A DNA stretch of 64,000 nucleotides from Adiantum capillus-veneris (lineage: Eukaryota > Streptophyta > Polypodiopsida > Polypodiales > Pteridaceae), in assembly GCA_014529385.2 (NCBI GenBank), contig CM043942.1:24926469-24990468 (forward strand), given 5' to 3'. The notes under the pieces were generated by a model. It was not told where the DNA came from. It did not search any database and worked only from the letters and a program-made list of their open reading frames with translations. The position numbers were made by a program, and so were the translations under genes. Positions within the stretch are counted from its first letter, which is position 1. Each line of letters opens with the position of its first letter. Shown here one piece after another: positions 57,943-64,000 of this stretch.

Positions 57943-59560
57943 CCCATCTACTCAATTGCTGCTCAAGGATGGATGCTTACAACCGTGCCAATGTGTGTCC
58001 AATTATGATAGTGCGGTAGTTTCCAGGCTCCATAGGGTCCCCTGGCTTGAAGATGGGTACAATCATGGACAAACTCCAAGTATCAGGTAAGCCCTCGCAC
58101 ATTGCATGATTGAACATCATTAGAAGTTCTGCAAGCAAATCTCTCGCATGTATAAATGCTCTGCTACCAGTCCATCATGATCATATGCTCTCCTAGTCTC
58201 CATCTTGTCAATGGCTTTCTTTACCATCCCGGCGGTAAAGAAGGCACATGCGTGTGGGCATGGCTCCGGCGGATCCGGAAGAGGTGGTTGCCCTGAGATT
58301 GTGTAGAGAGATGATGCATACTGACCCCATACCTCCATAGAAGAGATGGCCGATGAGGGGGAGTGCTCATGGGAGAGTCGCCATGCCTCGCCTGAATCCT
58401 GGCTCAAAATCAACTGATATAAATCTTGCCCTAGCCGAGCTAGAAACGCCCTCTTCTTTCGTCGTGCCAATGTTGAGAAGCAATCCGCGAATGTATGTAA
58501 GTAATGACTCCTAGAAGTACCTCATTCTGAAGTCAGGTTCTAGTCTCTCTGCACTCCTCATCATACTAGCTATTCCGGGGTGTGCTCCTAGAATGTCGTC
58601 GCTCAGTGTGGGGGTATGCCTCTGCTCTGCTGCACCTTGTAGTGTCTCTGTCAATATATGAGTGAGCTCCCCTAAAGGTCTCCCCGGATCCTTTGTGCAC
58701 AAGCGCCTATAGATACCATCTATATATACAGAGTCACTCTTTGAAGTAAAAGTGTATCGGGTGTGTGTAGGTGTCTGTTGCAATTGAGTTGTGTTGAACT
58801 GGAATGAGACGGTGAGAGCATGATCTATTGCTACCCCAATAGGCCTAGACCCGATCGTAAAGTCCTGAATACAGGGTATAAAAATGGGCTGAGCCAAAAC
58901 ATAATCCACTGTGCTACCTCCATGTATATGAGGAAAGCAAGTGAACCCACTCGACACTGGGAATCTGTGGAGTCCATTCAAGATGGCAAGTCCATGTGCA
59001 GTCCCCAAATCTATCAGATATCCCCCATATCCAATGTGCTCTTCATCCTGCGAACACCTGGCCAATTCCATATTAGTGACATCTAATTCTGTCAACATTT
59101 CCTCTGAGATATCGTAGAAAGCTGTTTGAGACTGGCCCGTCCTCGCATTGAAGTATGAATGACATCTCCATCCCTAGAGAACTCCCATATATCCTCATCC
59201 AATATCTTATAGAGTGACTCCCCCTTGGGCGATGCATAATGAGATGTGCTGGGAGCAAAATAGCATATTGCAATGTAGAGTGGCCTCCCTGTCTCCGCTC
59301 TCACTCTGACCCACATATATCTGGCCTGCTCATCCCTTCGGACAATACGAATGAGGGGTAGCAGCTCATCCCTGAATAGGACTGCCACACCTCCTGACCC
59401 ACATCCTCTATGCGTTGATCTCACTTCTTGCTTGCAGAGTAGGTAGTCTCCCAGTGGTATCCCATCACTCTAGGTAATGTGGCGCCAGGAGTCTGATGCA
59501 TTTCTGAGTAGAAAATAATGTCTCTTCCCTTAAATCTATCCTCAAATGCACCTACATCTA
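57839..59560 (-). pseudogene. LINE-C ORF2: endonuclease and start of RT, split by a microsatellite
   Basis: On the minus strand the endonuclease reads GGVAVLFRDELLPLIRIVRR, YIAICYFAPSTSHYA (59380-59240), then in a second frame DLGTAHGLAILNGLHRFPVS, GFTCFPHIHGGSTVDYVLAQ and IDHALTVSFQF, with the final Asp-His of the catalytic site. The linker reads KMETRRAYDHDGLVAEHLY (58200-58150). RT then begins with LMMFNHAMCEGLPDTWSLSM, VPIFKPGDPMEPGNYRTIII (about 58110-57990) and EQQLSRWA, where a CA-GA-GT microsatellite (57880-57942) intrudes. GQAGFR follows at 57864-57847, after which the element ends at the gypsy LTR. LINE-A (1-1664) begins at the same GQAGFR, so the two together show a full ORF2. Confidence 0.88.
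57880..57942. repeat. (TC)25 microsatellite with GT/CA edges inside the LINE-C RT
   Basis: In minus sense: CACACACA, (GA)n, then GTATGTGTGTACGAGC. It stands between codons for LSRWA and GQAGFR, which are only a few residues apart in intact relatives, and so expands or interrupts the RT coding sequence. Confidence 0.85.
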
Positions 59561-59563
59561 GCT

Positions 59564-60796
59564 TCATTGATCTGTTACAATTCCATGCTGCCATTTTAAG
59601 GTTGGTACCATAGGTCTCGCACCGTCATGCAGTGCGATTTCCAGCACCACTACTCTTCCTCCCCTATAGAAAGCAATTTTATCTTTCTGCCTTGCCGCCT
59701 TGATCTCTGGCATGAGCTCTTCCATGTATGCTACTTGTGCTAGAGTCAGGTCATCACCTAGAAAGATCCCGATTTGCTTGAGTGCTAGTCTCTTCTTTAA
59801 GAATTCCTTCCTAGCTTCCAGTGTAGGGAAACGTATAATGAGTGCTTTGTCCTTGGGCTTTCCTTTCTCATCAATCCCCTTCTTGCCAACTCTCCAAGCA
59901 CCTGTGTGTGTGGGTTCAGAGATACACATGCGCTTCAAGAGCTCTTGCACTTCCTCTTCTACTTTTTCCGTGTCTTTGAGACCTGTGACATGCACATGAA
60001 GGGCTCTAGTCTTTCTCTTTTTTGCTCCTCCTCAATTGTCATATTGATGATAGTCGATGTCGGTGTGACTTCATGCATCTTATCTTTTCCTTTCCTTGCG
60101 TCTTTGATCCACTTTTCAGCTTTATCAACCTTCTCTTGTGTTTTGAATAGGTGCCCCGCCCATGAAGATGTTGCTCCTACCTTTTTTCTTCCTCTTCTTT
60201 TAGAGTTTTCACCTGCTCCTTAATGCTTTCAAGTTGCTTGATCATTGAGGGTTGATTTTCTGCCTCCTTTGTGGGGGTATTTTTGCAAGCTCCAAGGTCT
60301 TCCTTAAGTGCTTCAATCATTGCATCTTTTTCCTTCATGTGTTCTTCCATTCTTGATTTCCAAGATTCAAACATAGCAAGTGCATCCTCTAATCTTTTCT
60401 GCATCATACACTTGACTACATTCACTTCTGCCCTCACAATCGTCTGCATTTCGGCATTCAATGATGTGTACATCTCGTCACGCTTATGGAGCATCTCTTT
60501 GTCTAATTCTTTCCTCATATCTACATACGTAGCTTTTTTGTAAGCTTCCGCACTTGCATACATCTCTCTTTCAATGTCACCCCTCAACAGGCTAGCTCCG
60601 CCTTAATCATCACCTGTATCTTCTCATACATTGATTCATCTTTGACTCTAGACAGCTTCTCTGCTCGCACATAGCCTGGCGATAGTGTGCTCTCTCGGAA
60701 CCTTCGCCTAAGAGTCGCTTTCGATTTAGGCGGGGTTTCATAAATGTTGTCGCTCCCGACATCGATGTCATCCCCAACATCAGCTGGTTGGTCCAT
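59564..60796 (-). pseudogene. LINE-C ORF1: coiled coil plus C-terminal RNA-binding domain
   Basis: Begins at ATG 60796 (MDQPADVGDDIDVGSDNIYE) with a basic stretch (KATLRRRFRESTLSPGYVR). It shifts frame near 60590 into a long coiled coil (60587-60177: YTSLNAEMQTIVRAEVNVVK, SMIKQLESIKEQVKTLKEEE), is broken between 60176 and 59996, and resumes at 59995-59564. That last part reads VTGLKDTEKVEEEVQELLKR, then WRVGKKGIDEKGKPKDKALI, like the RRM-CTD part of LINE ORF1 proteins. The ORF1p would trimerise and coat the LINE RNA. Two frameshifts or stops make it non-functional. ORF2 follows closely on the same strand. Confidence 0.7.
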
Positions 60797-60818
60797 CCCT
60801 CACACAACAAGACACACA

Positions 60819-61033
<215 letters not shown>

Positions 61034-61109
61034 CAAACAGAGTTCAAACTCTCAAGCCCCAATAACTGTCACTGATGCAATAATGCTCAAGCCACAATTA
61101 TTAAGGACG

Positions 61110-61258
61110 TAATGTGCTCTATGAAATGCTTTGCCAATATTGAAAATATTGAACCAAAGTACTTAGTTGTAAGCTTCATTGACAAATGCGCTCCATGCAA
61201 TGATTTGCCAATTTTGAAAATATTGAACCAAAGTACCTAGTTGTAAGCTTCATTAATA
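61110..61258. repeat. Tandem duplication, 74-bp period, two units
   Basis: TTGAAAATATTGAACCAAAG and the following ACYTAGTTGTAAGCTTCATT occur at about 61140 and 61214, with similar sequence before them (GCTCYATGMAATG). Two diverged units, 74 bp apart. Confidence 0.8.
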
Positions 61259-61332
61259 GTGTGATAGGTAGCAATCTCTAAGTCCACATTGTCAAGATAT
61301 GTTTACTCCATAGGCCAACTAATACGGTTACT

Positions 61333-61366
61333 CTCTCTCTCTCTACCCATTATATATATATAATGG

Positions 61367-61425
<59 letters not shown>
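61333..61425. repeat. 48-bp perfect palindrome merging into (GA)n
   Basis: 61333-61380 reads the same on both strands: (CT)n, CTACCCATTATA, TATATA centre, TATAATGGGTAG, (AG)n. The GA array continues to 61425. It could extrude as a cruciform. Confidence 0.95.
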
Positions 61426-61429
<4 letters not shown>

Positions 61430-61509
61430 AGCTTTTGGAGCAAGCTATTGAACGTAAGCAAGAAGAGGAAAAAATCGCTCCAAAGCTCGCTCCAAAGCTT
61501 GCTCCGTAT

Positions 61510-62757
61510 CAATCCCCTCATTACATTCTTCACAATCCTCAGTGGAAGAGCAAGAGTTTGAGGATTTCATTACGCAGGTCTTGCCTCTGCTTTAGACTGA
61601 AAGCTCTACACATCACACTCCAAGGCATGATGATACCATCGACACGCCCTTGGTCAATGGTATATATAACCACACTCATCTATCCATTGGTGGGACCACT
61701 TTGTGTTCTATGCTCGTGCAAATGAAGAGAGATGGAGGAAGATTTTCACACTTTTGATTGACTCCTTTAGTAGGCTGTGTGGATTGATTCGTGAGGACGT
61801 GCGGCAAGGAAATATACTAGCAAGGTTTCGTAACTTACCATGCAGTTCTTCACATTGGAGAAGAATGTTGCAATTTGCATGATGGTACTTGCTTCACGAA
61901 ACACTTATTACCACATGGCAAACACTTTTAGCTGCCGGCAATCCACTATCACCAAATTTTTCCACAAGTTCATTTTACGGGATTAGTGCATAGAGGTGGT
62001 CATTTAATAAACAGGTTTACACCAAATCATACATGTAGGAGATCAAGGATGGGTTCAAGGAATTAAGGGATTGCCTAATTGTTGCGGTGCCATTGGCTGT
62101 ATGCACATCAACATAACCTTGCCTCACAACGAGCAAAGTGAGCCATGGAGAAATCGGTATGGCAATTACAACACGATTTAACAAGGCATTGTGGACTCCA
62201 ACAAAAGGTTCCTCAATGTTAATGTGGAATGGCAAGGTTCATGTAACGACAAGAGAGTCTTGCGCAACTCAGGTATTTATAGGCTATGCTAGGGAGACGA
62301 TTATCTCTAACTGGCACTACATTTGAGTTTCAGGACCTATCCATTTGAGAATATACAGTTGGAGATGGAGGACATGCCTTGTTTCCATGGCTAATGATAC
62401 CATTTCAATGTGCACAACTTGTAAGTTAGCGACATTGAAAATACAACTTCGTGAAATCTTCAACAAAGATAGTGGTCGAGAGTGCCATCAGCTCCCTACA
62501 TATCCAGAAACTCCCCAGTCTCATTTTGGCTTGTTGTATTCTACACAACATGGTGGTCACACTTATTGATTAGCCTATTGACTTAGAGGAGCATGAAGTT
62601 GACTTCAATGATCCCCTTGTAGATAACCCCCACATGAATGATGGCCACGTAGAAGGAGAGGATGCTCATGAGACTATTAGCATGCGAGACAAAGTCCTTG
62701 AATATTTGGACATGCAAGATCTTCCAATTGAGGTCGAGAGGATCCAATTACTCTAAC
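61510..62757 (+). pseudogene. PIF/Harbinger transposase relic
   Basis: Across + frames the order of a plant PIF/Harbinger DDE transposase is readable: VEEQEFEDFITQVLPLL at the start (about 61545), MKRDGGRFSHF, a helix-turn-helix-like STITKFFHKFI (about 61950), GLPNCCGAIGCMHINITLPH (about 62070-62130), GIVDSNKRFLNVNVEWQGS, NDKRVLRNSGIYRLC, and an acidic C-terminus (RDKVLEYLDMQDLPIEVERI) ending about 62757. The first catalytic Asp, normally in GAIDGTHI, is Gly (GAIGCMHI); the Asp in the S-x-N-D-x-R block remains. Three or more in-frame stops occur in the catalytic part. No terminal inverted repeat or TTA/TAA duplication could be placed. Confidence 0.75.
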
Positions 62758-63066
62758 AAAGTAGCAAGTTGTTCAATTTAATAATAATTAAGTGCTTGTA
62801 ACTCACAAAGGTTCGTTGTATTTAGGTAGAGCATTGAGGTCTCAACCCTACCTATTTGGAATATGCATAACACTGATGACGTACTTATTTTATCGTGAGC
62901 AAGGTTCCCATGCCAGGATTCTGACTCCCCTCCTGATGCTGCTCAGCAACCTGTATGTTGTGCCGATGCTCTAGCGAAGAGTGCGATCACAGAACGTGAT
63001 CAAAAGCTAGCTGCCCGCGAGCAATCCATATGCTAGCAGGAGCTTCAGCTGTGCTAAATTTCCGAC
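62758..63066 (+). promoter_or_regulatory. Upstream region of the LPAT gene
   Basis: Only about 310 bp separate the Harbinger relic from the LPAT start codon. It includes CTGATGACGTACTTATTTT (about 62871-62889), which holds a TGACGT bZIP-type core and an AT-rich stretch. ATGCTCTAG is a two-codon upstream ORF near 62965. A further ATG lies at 63030 in another frame, overlapping the main start. No clear TATA box; the transcription start and any 5' UTR intron are not determined. Confidence 0.4.
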
Positions 63067-63147
63067 ATGGGTCTTCTTTCGCTCTCGATCGTAGTACCCC
63101 TGGGCCTTCTTTTCTTATTCTCGGGCCTCGTCATCAACGTAATTCAG
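63067..63147 (+). CDS. LPAT2: 1-acyl-sn-glycerol-3-phosphate acyltransferase (LPAT2-type), coding exon 1
   Basis: ATG at 63067 in a strong context (GACATGG: purine at -3, G at +4) opens 27 codons starting MGLLSLSIVVPLGLLFLFSG and ending at CAG before GTAATC. It is the hydrophobic N-terminal membrane segment of plant ER LPAT2-like enzymes, which acylate lysophosphatidic acid at sn-2 to phosphatidic acid in glycerolipid synthesis. The exon ends in phase 0. The sequence is undamaged, in contrast to all transposon ORFs nearby. The symbol is by resemblance to the plant LPAT2/LPAT3 group; which paralogue this is cannot be told. Confidence 0.85.
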
Positions 63148-63308
63148 GTAATCATCTCGGATTTCAGCCACTTAAGCGTCTAGCACGCAATCTGCCATTC
63201 AGAGCTGGAGACGTTGATCAGACCTTTGCAAGCTTCAGAAACAGTGTATTTGATGTTGCATTTTTTCTTTGTGTGCATCTTCTGACGTGTATTATCTGAA
63301 CCTTGCAG
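63148..63308 (+). other. LPAT intron 1 (161 bp)
   Basis: Begins GTAATC and ends CTGAACCTTGCAG, phase 0. The ATG-initiated ORF at 63030-63299 that crosses the exon 1-intron border is not the gene's frame. Confidence 0.85.
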
Positions 63309-63431
63309 GTTCTGACATTGATATTCCTGCTGCCAATCTCTAGAAGTATTTACCGGAAAGCGAATGTTGTCTTAATGGAATTGCTATGGTCTGAACTTGT
63401 GTGGCTGATGGATTGGTGGGCTGGAGTGCAG
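63309..63431 (+). CDS. LPAT2: 1-acyl-sn-glycerol-3-phosphate acyltransferase (LPAT2-type), coding exon 2
   Basis: 41 codons in phase 0, VLTLIFLLPISRSIYRKANV then LLWSELVWLMDWWAGVQ, ending CAG before GTACTT. The (S/N)xYRKxN...ELLWxELVWLxDWWAGV block is characteristic of plant LPAT2-type proteins and immediately precedes the part that carries the acyltransferase NHxxxxD box, which lies in the next exon beyond this window. Residues 28-68 of the protein. The end of this exon at WWAGV(K/Q) agrees with the gene structure I recall for angiosperm LPAT2 genes. Confidence 0.88.
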
Positions 63432-64000
63432 GTACTTTTTGATTACCTGATATTTTTAACTTCATATGGACTTGGGAATGCTATGCGTTGTCCGTGTATT
63501 AACAATATTGTTCTAGGGAGATATTGAAAGGTTCGGACACTTACCACGATCATTTTTGATGACAAGTTTGAAATCCTTTTAAATCATGAAGAGGGGGTCT
63601 TACTTCCATCTCTAACTCATTTTATATATTTCTCCTCTATCTGTGGATGTTTATTCACGTAGGAAAACCCTTTAAGAGTTTGGCTATCTTTTGGTGGGTT
63701 TCACCTAAAATGCTTGAGTAGAGCGATCCAAGCCATCACTTTTGAATGGCAGTAGTAAATTATGGATGTAAGAAAGAAAGAGTTACAAACATTAGCATGT
63801 GTGTTACTGGAAGGTAGAGCTACATCGCATCTGATAGAAAGCAAGATCTTATCAACTCCTGAAAGGCCAAACTAGTGCATGAGACAATTTCATATGTATA
63901 ATGGTCCATGCCTTTGTGCATCATGGTTAGAAAAAAAAGGTTAGTTTGGGTTGTACTCATGGATTGCAAATAGCATCATCTATGTCTAGGCCCGTGCAGA
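63432..64000 (+). other. LPAT intron 2 (5' part, runs out of the window)
   Basis: Starts GTACTTTTTG. I find no sequence for the next expected exon (the NHRSDIDW acyltransferase box) before the window ends, so this intron is at least 569 bp. GGATGTTTATTCA and GTGGGTTTCACC near 63645-63705 could be a retroelement trace, unproven. Confidence 0.7.

Noticed and set aside
62017-62235. Minus-strand 72-codon ORF
   Set aside because: Antisense shadow of the Harbinger transposase catalytic region.
63030-63299. 89-codon ORF as a separate protein
   Set aside because: It crosses LPAT exon 1 in the wrong phase and reads into intron 1.

Overview
This is a eukaryotic, almost certainly plant, nuclear window built mainly of transposable elements in several nested layers, joined by very long GA/TC and GT/CA microsatellites. 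The one confidently recognised host gene is at the right edge (63067 onward, + strand). It holds the first two coding exons of an ER lysophosphatidic acid acyltransferase of the plant LPAT2 type, with clean GT-AG introns. The element set (Ty3/gypsy chromovirus, Ty1/copia with an iMet primer site, plant L1 with a zinc knuckle, Helitron and PIF/Harbinger relics) fits a land plant. A fern or other seed-free plant is my guess, but the sequence alone does not prove it.

Layout. 1-3050: two non-LTR retrotransposon fragments (LINE-A +, LINE-B -) beside microsatellites. 3051-4019: a mosaic of microsatellites and short palindromes, then a run of 50 C. 4020-6360: decayed sequence and a minus-strand copia LTR/primer-site relic. 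6360-17823: a decayed Ty3/gypsy element (+; gag, protease, RT, RNase H, integrase, 3' LTR) split between RNase H and integrase by a 5564-bp insertion (9798-15361) with 5-bp flanking duplications. That insertion carries about 18 copies of a 152-bp tandem repeat and looks like a giant solo LTR. 18976-27390: a 5'-truncated L1 with poly-A and a 10-bp target duplication, itself hit by a young gag-only copia element (19314-22414; the LTRs differ at one base). 27391-34853: mostly non-coding, with a second copy of the 9.8-kb element end in inverted orientation and possible exons of an unidentified gene at 32.9-34.0 kb.

34854-43754: a complete Ty3/gypsy chromovirus on the minus strand with two LTRs of about 1.58 kb and a TAATT duplication. 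Its gag-pol is inactivated by four stops and a 34-bp tandem duplication. 43755-44870: a Helitron-type PIF1 helicase relic (+). 44870-50290: a minus-strand retroelement of unknown family, with one LTR that has a polypurine tract on one side and a primer site on the other, and a large decayed coiled-coil ORF. 50648-57838: a second, broken copy of the chromovirus, with 2.7 kb inserted in it. 57839-60907: LINE-C on the minus strand (ORF1, endonuclease, start of RT, 26-bp 5' monomers), with a GA microsatellite inside its RT. 61080-62757: repeats and a PIF/Harbinger transposase relic ending 310 bp upstream of the LPAT start codon.

Nearly everything except LPAT (and perhaps 32.9-34.0 kb) is transposon-derived. 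In the two chromovirus copies, six of the seven premature stops that can be compared are explained by C-to-T changes, as expected for methylated, silenced DNA. No tRNA, rRNA, CRISPR array or prokaryotic operon was seen.
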